Shown here piece after piece: positions 12,541 to 23,237 of a stretch of 64,000 bases of DNA. Under the pieces are notes generated by a model. It saw nothing but the letters and a program-made list of their open reading frames with translations, ran no database searches and was not told the DNA's origin. A program made the translations under genes and the position numbers. Source of the stretch: Galdieria sulphuraria (lineage: Eukaryota > Rhodophyta > Bangiophyceae > Galdieriales > Galdieriaceae); assembly GCF_000341285.1 (NCBI RefSeq), contig NW_005178415.1:27662-91661 (forward strand). Reading direction: 5' to 3'. Positions within the stretch are counted from its first letter, which is position 1, and each line of letters begins with the position of its first letter.

Positions 12541-13170
12541 TTAATAATATCCACCCGTTGCCTTGCCTTGTGCGTCCAATATACCTCTCCAGTAATTACT
12601 TTCAAACTCTTTAGCTGCATCGAGGTCTATAAGAGCCTCGATGAAACCGTTCATTTCTCTGACTGGAAACACAGACAAATCTTGAGGAACCTTCAACTTT
12701 CCCAATAAAGGCCCAAGTATGGGTGGATAAGGACACCATTTTCCAGCAAGCTTTCCGTCAGACAACCTCCAAGAAGTTCTATGTTGCGCACATATTAAAG
12801 TCCCACTACCAATCAGTCCTTGATCAAGAGGTGTTCCCAAGTGTGGACACACATTAGCAGTGCAATATACTTGACCGTCATAGTCACAAACTACCAACAG
12901 AGATTGACCAGCCACAAAGAAAGGTTTCAAGTCTCCCGGTTTGATTTCCTCTGTTTTGACCAACTTGACCCAGGCCTCGGTTTTCATGGAAATAGAATAA
13001 CGAGGAGTGTTTGTCGTTTCACCAACCTTTGTAAAGGGAGCAACCACATAGGAACGATTTCCCTTCCATAGTTCAAGCCTTTTCAAACCAGAAGAAACAA
13101 CAACCTTTTTGGTATATGTTATCTTTGAAGAAAAGCTGGTACAAGGTTGAACAAAGAGACAAGATTTCAT
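12541..13170 (-). CDS. Rieske [2Fe-2S] domain protein, probably plastid
   Basis: Single exon of 209 residues; I start at the first ATG, because the six codons upstream in frame begin with GTG. The N-terminus (about 60 residues; Ser, Lys, Val rich) looks like a transit peptide. The Rieske fold then carries both cluster-binding boxes: CPHLGTPLDQG (Cys, His) and CAQHRTSW (Cys, His), so it should bind an iron-sulphur cluster. The C-terminal YWRGILDAQGKATGGYY resembles my recollection of plastid Rieske proteins related to PSB33, which affect photosystem II organisation; this assignment is tentative. No transmembrane helix is obvious. Confidence 0.85.
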   Translation of the reverse strand: MKSCLFVQPCTSFSSKITYTKKVVVSSGLKRLELWKGNRSYVVAPFTKVGETTNTPRYSISMKTEAWVKLVKTEEIKPGDLKPFFVAGQSLLVVCDYDGQVYCTANVCPHLGTPLDQGLIGSGTLICAQHRTSWRLSDGKLAGKWCPYPPILGPLLGKLKVPQDLSVFPVREMNGFIEALIDLDAAKEFESNYWRGILDAQGKATGGYY

Positions 13171-13379
13171 ATTACTTTCTATGAGCACAAGTCGCTATTC
13201 CCCCACCAACAGTAGGAAATAAGAATAAAGAGCTCAATATAAATCTCCTGATTTTCTTCAACAGAAAATAATGTGTGGTGTGGACTTGGCGAAACACAAT
13301 TTCAATGTCATGTTGAACATATTTTGTAAACTTGTGTATAATAAGATTCTATATTCTATGAGTACTATTATTGAGTCTT

Positions 13380-13595
13380 CTAATAGACTCCACGAGTAGG
13401 AGTGTTGATAGCTTTGTGAACGAGATATAATATATTCAATCTACCTTTGATACGACACTGTTGTTCTTCTTCCCTAAAGCAACTTGTTGGTAGTCGGAGT
13501 GCCTTAACAATAGCGAAAATAATAAGCACAATAGTGTTCATTCCCATACCGACAAAGCAACGCTTTACGGAAGATTTTCTTGTCAAAGGAAGCAT
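13380..13595 (-). CDS. Small hypothetical membrane protein (71 aa)
   Basis: An ATG-started single-exon frame of 71 codons sits alone between the SDR gene and the Rieske gene, both on the same strand. Residues 15-34 form a hydrophobic stretch (MGMNTIVLIIFAIVKAL) flanked by basic residues, which could be one membrane helix. I recognise no family. A chance ORF or an unspliced exon of a neighbour is possible; gene spacing on this strand leaves room for a short gene, the only positive support. Confidence 0.3.
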   Translation of the reverse strand: MLPLTRKSSVKRCFVGMGMNTIVLIIFAIVKALRLPTSCFREEEQQCRIKGRLNILYLVHKAINTPTRGVY

Positions 13596-13633
13596 ATCCG
13601 AATGTTACCAACAACTATATCAACCTATTCTTC

Positions 13634-14546
13634 CTAATCCATCAGTAAACCACCATTCATATCTATCACTTCTCCCGTAATAAATCCTGCAAGTGGAGAA
13701 ATAAGAAAACGAACTGTATGCGCATACTCTTCTGGTTCACAAAATCTTCCTACTGGAATAGTTTCCAATAGTCTTTCCACTATTTCTGGTGGATAATGTT
13801 CCAAAGTGGGTGTTCGAAGATATGCCGGTGCAATAGCATTGACCGTTATTCCATCTCGTGCACTTTCTCTGGCAAGTCCAAAAGTAAGTGTCTGTAATGC
13901 ACCTATTCCAAGAGAGATAGATATATATGTATACATATTCCTCATTGAGCGTTCTTATCCATATCTAAAACTATGCAAACCTTTGGACGTGGAATAAGCA
14001 ATACCCGCATTGACTCCTCCCGTCTTTCCTGCTAAAGAACAAGTGTTGATAATTCTTCCAAACTTTTTACTTTTCATATGCGGCAACAATTCCTTAGAAA
14101 CTAGAAAAGCAGAATCTACATTCTGAGCAAATATTCTCCTCCACTCTTTAGGTGTGGTATCCAATACTCCTGTGTTGGATAGAAATCCATTATTGTTAAT
14201 TAATACATACACGGGACCAAACTCTTCTCCAATTCTTTTACAAGCCTCTAATACCGATTCCGGCTTACTTGCATCGAAGCAAATGGGATAGCACTTGGTT
14301 CTCGAAGCCAAGTTTCCGAGACTGTCTACAAAAGTATTCAAGGCCTCCACGTTGACATCATGAATAACCACCTTTTAGGCTGTCCCATAAGAGGAAACTT
14401 GTAAAACCCAATGGCCTTCTTACCCTAAAACCTTCCGATAACAACATCTTGACTGTTGCTTGACCCAATATTCCAGTAGCTCCGGTCACCATGGCAGTCT
14501 TCAGTTCGGGTGACAGTTCCTTTTCCATATTGCCTGATTGAGACAT
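13634..14546 (-). CDS. Short-chain dehydrogenase/reductase, FabG-like
   Basis: Exons 14546..14424, 14371..13981 and 13902..13634 give 260 residues, the usual SDR length. Classical SDR features in order are the Rossmann glycine motif TGATGILG, NNNG, the catalytic Ser in NTCSLAG, the YSTSK catalytic Tyr-Lys pair split by the second intron, and the C-terminal ITGEVIDMNGG typical of 3-oxoacyl-ACP reductases and related acetoacetyl-CoA reductases. The N-terminus is short and lacks a clear transit peptide, so a plastid FabG of fatty acid synthesis is uncertain. A cytosolic or mitochondrial oxidoreductase with another substrate is equally possible. Confidence 0.88.
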
Positions 14547-14646
14547 GATCTCTTGATAGCAGAAGAAATCTCAACTCTTTCTTGCCACTTTTTAGAGTTG
14601 ATAGAAATGAAAAACAAATACAATGGACATGTTCAAACTATTCATT

Positions 14647-14663
14647 CACACACACACACACAC
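14647..14663. repeat. (CA)n microsatellite
   Basis: Short CA dinucleotide run in the gap between the SDR start codon and the end of the Pth2 gene. Confidence 0.9.
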
Positions 14664-14722
14664 CCAACATTTCCTCCAATCATCATCTTTGAAACCAAAG
14701 ATATTTTGTTTATAGAATGAGT

Positions 14723-15310
14723 TTATAATAGTTTCAAGTGCCCAGTTACTTTATCAATAAGTGATACGGGTGCAGGCCCTAGAGATAAAACTGTAACAGA
14801 ACCCGGAGCTACTTGTGTCTTTCCAGCATCAATAACAGTATGTGCCACAATACCTAGACTAGCCGCCTTTTTCTCCAAGCTTTTCATCTGTTGAATGGAA
14901 GATACTTGAAGTGCAATTTTAGGTTGACCATCTGCCTCCCATTTCCATAAATAACCAGGATTCGTCCGAAGTGTGTCTTGATAGGCCCCGAGAGTTGCGT
15001 GTCCACACTGTGCAGCTATTTTACCTTTTCCCATCTTCAAGTCCTAATTGAAAAAGAACAATAAGGATCATCTATGAGCTGAAAACTATTTATTCCTATT
15101 TAAGCTTACGGAACGAACGCAAAGAACCAATTTACAGTTTTCTTTACAAGTCTTCACTGCACCAGCGCCACTAGAGGCAGCTGGAAGTTCTGAAAGATGG
15201 TTCAAGGTAGGAGGAATCCAGCTATATTTTGGACACTTTTTCTTTTTTCCACGTTCTCCTAAAAAATAACCTGCAACAAACGCAAGTAATAGTTGAACTA
15301 CAAAAGTCAT
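14723..15310 (-). CDS. PTH2: Peptidyl-tRNA hydrolase 2 (Pth2)
   Basis: Two exons, 15310..15110 and 15043..14723, about 173 residues. The N-terminus has one hydrophobic helix (residues 3-18) followed by basic residues, as in membrane-anchored eukaryotic Pth2. The catalytic domain carries CKLVLCVRSDLKMGKGKIAA, split by the intron after VRS, then QCGHATLGAY and the C-terminal GAPV-like LGPAPVSLIDKVTGHLKLL. Pth2 cleaves peptidyl-tRNA released by stalled ribosomes and in animals is mitochondrial and pro-apoptotic. The ATG at 15310 is the first in frame. The family match is clear over the whole domain. Confidence 0.95.
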
Positions 15311-15348
15311 CAATTCCCCCCAAATGCACGTTGATGGACAAGGAACTT

Positions 15349-16360
15349 TTAACTGTGCTTATCCCATCCATTCTTACAAGTTTCAAAAGTTGTAAAGAAT
15401 AAAGAACCCATCAGTCCTAACTGCACAACACGAGGCAACACTCCACGAAAGAAACCAGATATGCCCTCCTTCTTAGTCATATCCAATATCACCCAATGAA
15501 TATTCCTTAAAGGAACTCCATCACGACCAAAAGGTGAAGTCATCACTCTGGTTTTCACAACATCCAAAGGACAAGTCAGAAAACCTCCAATACTTGCAGC
15601 TAAACAACCTATCAACATACTTTCCAGAGGCGAAAATTGGGACATGGCAGAATGCTCCTAATAACCACAAGTGTCGTTAGTACATGAGCATAATATTTAT
15701 ATATAAAAAAGCAATCATAATACAACCTGGTTCCTCTTTCGACGCAACAAATCTTTGAAACATTCGTAAAGTGTCAATTCAATTACTGTAAAAGGCAAAT
15801 CTCTCACAAGAGTTGCTGTCCAACCTAGATAAAAGGAACGAAAGCCTCTTTGGCGCCAACCATCTCGAATACAATGTATCGCACTTGAATACAATCCCGA
15901 TTGAACCCTTTGTTTAACAGATTCAAAAGGGACGTCTACTCAAAATAAGCCAACTTGTATCCAAGAAAGACCAAACCACCTTACATATGAGAGAACTGGC
16001 CAGACCTGCGAAACAAGAGCACGCAGTATAGCCAAAAGTACGTTTCTCCTCTTTCAACTCCGCAACAAAATGACGCTTCAAGTGCTCGAAAAATGCTAAT
16101 CTAACAGCAGAAGCAAAAGCACTTCCTAATACTATGATATGAAAACCTTTGTATAATTGACTTATTCCACGACAGCTCAGAACTAGAGCAGCAAGTCTCC
16201 TGATTTCTTTCCTATTTCCTCGTTCTAGGTGTATTTTTGTTTTCAAAGTATCTATAGGATGCAATACTGCTACAGCAGTGACTGCCGCAGTGGCACCTGC
16301 AAAAAGATCTCTTCCTAACCGTTGAGGTCCTTCACGGGATACGGATTGTGCCATTATCAT
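15349..16360 (-). CDS. Mitochondrial carrier family transporter
   Basis: Exons 16360..15985, 15938..15727 and 15657..15349, about 298 residues, the family length. The three repeats carry the carrier signature Px[DE]xx[KR]: HPIDTLKTK, a middle PFESVKQRV and CPLDVVKTR. Six hydrophobic segments can be drawn. I preferred the donor GTAAGG at 15984 over a nearby alternative because it keeps the middle repeat in frame. The pattern and the VPFESVKQRVQ segment recall S-adenosylmethionine carriers, which serve mitochondria or plastids, but the substrate cannot be settled by eye. Confidence 0.92.
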
Positions 16361-16396
16361 CAACGGAAATTGTTGTTGTTGTGAAAAACTGAAAGG

Positions 16397-17639
16397 ATGG
16401 AGTCCTCGTATAATATAGCTTTTGAGTTTGGTGAACGTGATACATGGGTTATCATAAAATGTAAAGATAGAAGTGGACTGCTATTAGATATTATTCATAC
16501 CTTGGTTCATTTCAACCTCAGTGTAGGTTCTCCTTGTATATATGTACAATAGCTTGACTCTGTGTTAGATTCACTCGGCTGTTATAGAAACTTTACAAGA
16601 TGGAACTATTCAGGATCGCTTTGGTATTCGTAGAAAGGAAGATGGTTCAAAAATAACTCATCCAGACGACTTGGAACCTTTGCGAATGGCTTTAGAACGA
16701 GTCATCGGAGAAAAGCCCATCCGCATCTTTTGGAAACATAATGTCGATATATTTCAAGTTTTGCATATCGTTTGTCCAGAAAGATCTCATCTTCTGGGTG
16801 ACTTGGTATCGTTCTTGGAGAGTGAGCAACTACTGGTCAAGGCTTGTGAAGTGGTCTCTTCGGATAGCAGCGATATTTGGATTTGTTTTTGTAACCAAAA
16901 TAATCAGTTGATAATTGATCATAATCATATCAAGCATCTTATAGATGGAATAATGGGCGTCATAGAAGACCCATCCAAAGTTGTTGTATTGAATAGAAAA
17001 CACAAAGTTGCACAGTCCTTACATTCTCATCATCATGAATATGGAGGTCGTATTGTTATTGATAATAGTTCAGGTCCTTTTACTACAGTCGCTGTAAATA
17101 CAGATGACCGTTTTGGGTTATTATATGATTTGGTTTTGGCACTGAGTCGTGGTGGTTATTCTATTATTTCAGCAAACATTACTACCAGAGAAGATATCGA
17201 GAAACCAGAAAGTGTAAAGGCATACGATATATTTGAAATATCTGATGGGAGTGGAGAAAAGGTATGCAATGACTTTGAAGAATTGAATCAACTACGTCAG
17301 TCTTTGATGGATGCTTGTACTCATCCTGCATTGATAGACCGTAGAGATAACCATATCATAGTGGAATTATGTTATAGTCAGCAAATGAAATGTATACATG
17401 GAATCACTCAAGGACTAAGAAATATGGGTTTAGCTGTACAGCGTGCTATGATTCGGTCGGAAAGAATTGCTTTTATTCATGACAAGTTGTACATACGAAA
17501 GGACTCTACTTCAGAGTGGGATATGGAAGAAAGAAAAGATATTGAAACAAAAATAACAGAGACTATTCTCTCCAAACTTTTGGGTATATCTATCTATGAA
17601 GTTGAACAAACTTGTCAAAATGGAACAATCGTAGTTTGA
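16397..17639 (+). CDS. ACT-domain repeat protein (ACR-like)
   Basis: Exons 16397..16522 and 16569..17639, giving 398 residues. Several ACT-type blocks recur: IIKCKDRSGLLLDIIHTL near the N-terminus, LHIVCPERSHLLGDL around residue 120, AVNTDDRFGLLYDLVLALSR around residue 225, and a degenerate fourth near residue 330. ACT domains bind amino acids; plant ACR proteins resemble the C-terminal sensor of bacterial GlnD without the uridylyltransferase domain, and none is seen here. A regulatory role in nitrogen or amino acid sensing is inferred. Transcribed divergently from the carrier gene with 36 bp between start codons, so the pair may share a promoter. Confidence 0.85.
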
Positions 17640-17791
17640 TTCTTCTTTAGACACAAGGCTCTCCCGATAAAGGAAATAACTTGATTTGTCTTTATTTGGA
17701 TACAAAACGGGGATTGTTGGCTCTTGATTCGTTTCTCAAGTTGCTTATTAGCGTCATATAAAGACAATACGCAACAATATTTATCTTGTAG

Positions 17792-20325
17792 ATGCCTTAT
17801 TCGCCTGCTAGGCGTTCCACACGAAGAAGTTCGTCAGGGACGCAAAGGAAGAGAGGCAACTCGTTGGAGGGAAAAACAAACCAGGCGGAAAATTCCTCCA
17901 ACAGACTAGAGCAAACAAGTTGTAACAAAAAACCAAAAAAGTCATCCAAGAAAGGAGAAGACCCTTCTCAAAATTTATTGACTATGTTCAACAGAGAAAA
18001 TTCCCCACAGACCAAGAATGACGGTGAAGTGATGATAAGCAACGGCAAACTACAACAACAAAGCAACCAAAGGGAACCCATTCACCAGTCTTTTTCAACT
18101 CCACAAAAGTCTTCAACCAAACTAGTGATACGTCCACTGGCTTCGGCGCCTGCAGTTTCCAAAAATTTTGCTGAAGAAATATGGATAAACTACCTCAAAC
18201 AAGCAGTAAAAGCCATCCAAAACGCTACCAAAGTGGTATTCTCTTATGAAGAGTTGTATAGAAAGGTTGAAGACGTCTGTTTGCTCAAATGGGGCTCTTT
18301 TCTTTTTGAAAAACTTCAGGAAGAAGTGGAACAACACGTGGCCATACAAATCAACTCTCTTCAAGGTTACTCTCACGAGTCGGAAACTTTTCTTTATGGA
18401 GTAAGCAAAGTATGGGAGGAACACTGTAACCAAATGAAACTCATAAGAAGTATATTTCTATTTTTGGATCGATCCTTTGTCCTACACAACGCTCCAGTAA
18501 GATCACTTTGGGATATGGGCCTGAAAGTATTTAGAAAATATTTGCAACAAAACTCAGAAGTAGAAAAGAAAACCGTACAATCCACCATTGCTTTGATAAC
18601 AGCTGAACGTAAGGGAGAAAGTATTCCGCAGGATCTTGTAAAGGATATGATCAGAATGTTCACAGCTTTGGAAATTTATGGAGAATCCTTCGAAAAGGCT
18701 TTTCTCGATGCTAGCAGTGAATATTATAACAATGAAGGAAATGTGTTGCTGCAACAATATGATATATACACTTACTTGAAACACGTAGAGATTCGTCTTT
18801 CTGAAGAAGTGAACAGAGTAGTCCATTATTTGGATAGAATTACGAAAGCACCTTTGATTCAACTTGTAGAAAACTGTTTATTGGAGTCGCACACTGTGGA
18901 GATTTTGGACAAAGGCTTTGACAATATGATGGAAGAAAATCGACAAGAAGACTTGGCACGTCTCTACCGACTACTTGCCCGAGTCCATCAACTGGACCAA
19001 GTTAAAAAGTATCTTGGCATTTATACTAAAAGTACAGGTGCTAGAATCATTCAGGATCCTGAAAAGGATAATGAGCTTGTACAACTTATATTGGATATGA
19101 AGGATAAGGTAGACTCCATTGTATCTAATTGTTTTGACAAGAACGAGACGTTTCAATACGCAGTGAAAGAATCCTTCGAATCCTTCGTTAACATGCGTCA
19201 GAATAAGCCAGCAGAGTTGACTGCAAAATATATCGATCAAATACTACGAACAGGTAATAAGGGCTATACAGAAGAGGAACTTGAGGGGACATTAGACAAG
19301 GTTCTTCAGTTCTTTCGTTTTATTCATGGTAAAGATGTCTTTGAAGCGTAAGTAGTCATGAAACGGTTTTGTTTATTACTGAATGTTCTCTCAATAGCTT
19401 TTATAAGAAAGACTTGGCAAAGCGTCTATTATTAGGCAAATCGGCTTCCTTAGATTTGGAAAAGACAATGATTTCCAAGTTGAAAGCAGAATGTGGAGCA
19501 GGTTTTACCAGTAAACTGGAAGGAATGTTCAAGGACATTGACTTATCTCAGGACATTATGAAGGCCTTTTATGAAAGTTTGGAATGGAAACATTGTGGCA
19601 ATGAAGTGGATTTAAGTGTTGTAGTTTTGACTTCGAGTTATTGGCCACAAAGCACTTGTGGGGATGTGAAACTTTCGAAAGAGCTTTTAAAACTACAAAA
19701 TGCTTTTTCGCGATTCTATTTGAACAAATATGCCGGAAGAAAATTGACTTGGAACCACAGCAATAGTATGTGTACTATTAGAGCTAATTTTCCGAAAGGT
19801 CAAAAAACAATTTCACTTTCTCTCTATCAGACATTAGTGTTGTTATTATTTAACGAGACTGATGCTTTGACTTTAAGGGAGATACATGAAGGAATTGGTT
19901 TGGAGATGAAAGAGTTGAAGAGGACACTACAGTCTTTGGCGTGTGGGAAGATTCGGGTGCTGAGAAAGGAGCCAATGAGTCGAGAAGTGGAAGAAGATGA
20001 TATTTTTTATTTCAACAAAGACTTTCAAGATAAACGTTATCGAATCAAGATTAACCAAATTCAAGTGAAGGAAACTCCGGAAGAGAATCAGCAAACGACA
20101 GAGCGTGTTGTACAAGACCGTCAGTATCAGATTGATGCTGCCATTGTTCGCATTATGAAAACAAGAAAGTCTTTGACGCACAGTCAATTGATGTCAGAAC
20201 TTTATGAGCAGCTCAAGTTTCCTTATCAACCAGCAGATTTGAAAAAGAGAATAGAAAGTCTCATCGATAGAGAATATTTAGAACGTGATTCGGATACTCC
20301 TCAACTGTATAGATACTTAGCATAA
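17792..20325 (+). CDS. CUL4: Cullin-4, ubiquitin ligase scaffold
   Basis: Two exons, 17792..19347 and 19398..20325, about 827 residues. The first ~110 residues are basic and low-complexity. The cullin repeats then match CUL4 rather than CUL1/3: RSIFLFLDRSFVLHN, SLWDMGL, PEKDNELVQLILDMKDKVD, FRFIHGKDVFEA joined across the intron to FYKKDLAKRLLLGKSAS. The cullin homology domain contains ECGAGFTSKLEGMFKDI. The C-terminus has the neddylation site context QIDAAIVRIMKTRKSLTH, where the Lys of IVRIMK is the expected NEDD8 acceptor, and ends PQLYRYLA. CUL4-DDB1 complexes control DNA repair, replication licensing and chromatin. Confidence 0.95.
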
Positions 20326-20438
20326 TCCTAATAAGCAAAGGATAAGCTTTGTAAAACTGAAAAGAGAGAGTTGCTTTCAATAAAGGGCGGTCTTTATCAT
20401 GCGTGTTGTTATGAAGAATGAGAATGTGATTGTTCAAG

Positions 20439-21966
20439 ATGTTAAATCAGGATGAGAAGCGAACTTTTCGTTTAGAGAAGGAACAAGAGTTGAGATTTGA
20501 AGTTTCCAATGAAAACAAAGTCTATCTCACTCTTCAATCAGGCACAGCAGAGGTATTTGGTATTGAGCTTCCAAAAAAGAAGCCTGTAGAGCTCTGCGAT
20601 ACCAAACTTGCAGTCTTTACTTGGCAAGGTTGTGAGTTACAACTTCAAGGCATAACCGACTTGGAATATGTTGCCAACGAAACACCTATGCACCTTTATC
20701 TCAAGGCACACTATCTTCTTGACTCTATGCGTCGAAAAGCTAGACAGCAGGGGACTAAAGGGCCCAAGGTAGTGATAGTCGGTCCACAGGATTCTGGTAA
20801 AAGTTCCCTTTGTCAAGTAAGTTTAATGATACAATACAATCTTATCAAGTAACTGATTATTTCCAGATTCTCTCTTGTTATGCTATGAAAGGAGGCAAGA
20901 AAATATTGTATGCAAGTATTGACTTTCAACAAGGTAGTGTTGCATAGAACGAAGATGACAATTGTTTTCTCATTTTATTGTGGACAAGGCTCCTTCTCTA
21001 TTCCTGGAGCTATTGGAGCATCCTCTGTGGAACATGCCACAATAGAAGATGGTATGATATTTGAAAACAACCTTGTCTATTTCTATGGTCATACAGTAGC
21101 TTCCGAGAACCCGAGACTTTTGGAAAAATTAGTCAGCAATCTTTCGAACTTGTTGGATGCCAAGTTGGAAGACTCTGAAATGGATCTGGGTCATATGGGC
21201 TTTATTGCAGACTCCTTTGGCAGTTTGGATGGAAGCAACTATGATGTTCTCAAACAAGTATTGAAGGAAATCAAAGTAAGAAAATGGGCCAAATGAATGA
21301 AATACATTATCAAACAATATATATATATATCTACATAGGCCAATGTTATCATTGTATTGGGTTCGGAAAGGCTTTATGCCGATATTCAAAGGGACCTATG
21401 TTCAGAACAGAGACAAATTATTCAGCTCCCGAAATCTGGTGGAGTATGTACGGAATGACTTTATTCGATAGGCTTTATCAAGTGCTTAGGTTGTAGGCAG
21501 AGATCAATACTTGAGACGGCGACTTCAGGAAATGCAGCTTCGTTGTTATTTCTATGGCTCAGATGGAAATCTCAATCCTTTCACAACTGTGGTTACTTTT
21601 GACCAAGTTCATATAGTGCGCGTTGGTATCGGACTTCATGTGCCAGCAACAGCTTTGCCACTTGGAGCACAGTCTACTTTGGATCCGTTGCAAATTTCGC
21701 AAGTGACTCCTTCCACTGAGTTACTTCATTGTATGTTGGGAGTCAGTCAAGCTGAGGAAGAAGAACAAATTGTGGACTCTCCAGTATATGGTTTTGTTCA
21801 TGTTGCCAAAGTGAGTTATTTGAATATCCATATTTGGTAAAAAGTACTGAAAAGTATGTGTCACAAGGTGGATATCTCGAAAAGAACAATCTCTTTGTTG
21901 GCACCATCTCCAGGAAAACTACCTGGAAGCTTTCTAGTGATGGGATCCATTCGTTGGCTCGAGTAG
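20439..21966 (+). CDS. CLP1: mRNA cleavage factor / polynucleotide kinase CLP1
   Basis: Six exons: 20439..20816, 20867..20933, 20989..21275, 21339..21443, 21490..21810 and 21868..21966; 418 residues. The N-terminal beta domain (RLEKEQELRFEV, TAEVFGIEL) is followed by a P-loop GPQDSGKSSLCQ, then QQGSFSIPGAIGA, the LPKSGG block restored by splicing at 21443/21490, and the typical C-terminal SPSPGKLPG-like APSPGKLPGSFLVMGS. CLP1 acts in pre-mRNA 3' end processing and, in animals, as an RNA 5'-kinase in tRNA splicing. The P-loop Lys and Ser are intact. The start is the first ATG in frame. Every junction gives canonical GT..AG. Confidence 0.95.
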
Positions 21967-22479
21967 CTTATATGCAAGTACCAAACAACTTTTGAGATGG
22001 ATATATATTAGGCAACTTCTAAAAAGTTCAACTATTTTATAAAACACCAATATGAAACAAGAGGTTTCCGAAACAAGCACAAATGAAGCCAACCAAACCA
22101 ATAAAAGTCTTTTGCAACTTTTTATATGGAGTTGGGAAGTTCTCTCTTTCCCAAAGTCTTCCCTATCCAGTACCACGCCGCCAACTAAACCAATAGTCAG
22201 AGCAAACAGAGCGATCTCTCTCCAGTTACAGACCTCTAAACTTCGGATTCCAAACCGAAAAGCAGCAAGGTATGTAAAGTCCAAAGTACGCGTCTTTTGT
22301 ACAAAATCCTTCAACTCTTCCTTTGCGCTTTGGAGACGGCTAGGTAGCGCATTGATATGAGTTGCAACCAATTTTTTTCTTAGATCCGACGTCGTTTCCC
22401 AACCTTGCACAGTTTTGGTAGGGACGGCTTGTGACGCGTATCTATCAGCCAAAGTTTTTAAGAGTTTATTGAACGACAT
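21934..22479 (-). CDS. Hypothetical protein, possible mitochondrial membrane protein
   Basis: The frame starts at ATG 22479 (MSFNKLLKTLADRY) and stays open for 181 codons, overlapping the 3' end of CLP1 on the other strand by 33 bp. Residues 1-100 look protein-like, with a helix-rich basic region and then a hydrophobic stretch FALTIGLVGGVVL. The part after that has odd composition, and an undetected intron or earlier stop could lie there. The first 100 residues faintly recall ATP synthase subunit g (amphipathic start and one C-terminal membrane helix), but I could not confirm this. Treat as unknown. Confidence 0.5.
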   Translation of the reverse strand: MSFNKLLKTLADRYASQAVPTKTVQGWETTSDLRKKLVATHINALPSRLQSAKEELKDFVQKTRTLDFTYLAAFRFGIRSLEVCNWREIALFALTIGLVGGVVLDREDFGKERTSQLHIKSCKRLLLVWLASFVLVSETSCFILVFYKIVELFRSCLIYIHLKSCLVLAYKLLEPTNGSHH

Positions 22480-22536
22480 GGCCAAGTCTTCACCACCCCC
22501 AAAGAGAAAAATGCAATTTTGGCGCAACAATCATTA

Positions 22537-23174
22537 CTAATCTTCCTCTTCTCGAAAACGCGGATTCTTCTCTGTTTGGAAAACTTCGTCAGTCTCATCT
22601 CTTTGGTGTTTGGTTCCTGTTGCCGCTCGAAAACTTTTTCTCTCGTTTCCCCAAAGCTGTGTACCACTATATCCACTCATCTTTTTCATAAATTTGCCAT
22701 ATCCTCCTCGTCCAGGATCATAGTCTTCTCTGTGTTCGTCTCGAACCTGTCCACCACTTCGTCCTCTACCAAACTGTCGACCTGGTTCAAAACCATAGTC
22801 CCAATCTGCTCGAATGACTCTATCATCCAACTTCGTTCCACTGATATACTTTATTGCCAACTCGGCTGACGCTCGACTAAAATATTCTACAAAGCAAAAT
22901 CCACAAGGAGTTCTTCTAAAGCGATCCAGACCCATTATAATCCTTTTCAGTTCACCACACAGGGAAAATAATTCCCATATTTGTTCCTCTGAAGTGTAAA
23001 ATGACAAGTTGCCAACGTACAAAGTTTTGGAGGTGGCAATACGGTGCTCGTATTCTTCCTATATTTGTTGTTCAACTCTAAAGCCTTGGTTTTTACCAGC
23101 CAACATACTTGTGTGCCTTGAAACCGTCTATCTCTATACAAAGTAACTGGTCGATCTTCGTACAAATATGCCAT
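22537..23174 (-). CDS. NCBP2: Nuclear cap-binding protein subunit 2 (CBP20)
   Basis: Exons 23174..23109 and 23058..22537 give 195 residues. The RRM holds RNP2 TLYVGNLSF and RNP1 [15 protein letters not shown]. The C-terminal part has the cap-binding RxDWDxGF-like [18 protein letters not shown] and the [19 protein letters not shown] tail found in CBP20. Together with CBP80 this protein binds the m7G cap of nuclear transcripts and promotes splicing, 3' processing and export. The acceptor at 23058 was chosen because it keeps the RRM in frame. The C-terminus is basic and acidic low-complexity, as is common. Convergent with CLP1, another RNA-processing gene. Confidence 0.96.
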
Positions 23175-23237
23175 TCCCTTGTCAATTATTACACGACATT
23201 AGGATCTTTTTTCCCCAAGAAGAAACCAATCAAGCCC

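Noticed and set aside
16131-16363. Carrier start at a TTG three bases upstream of the ATG
   Set aside because: A regular ATG is present directly after it.
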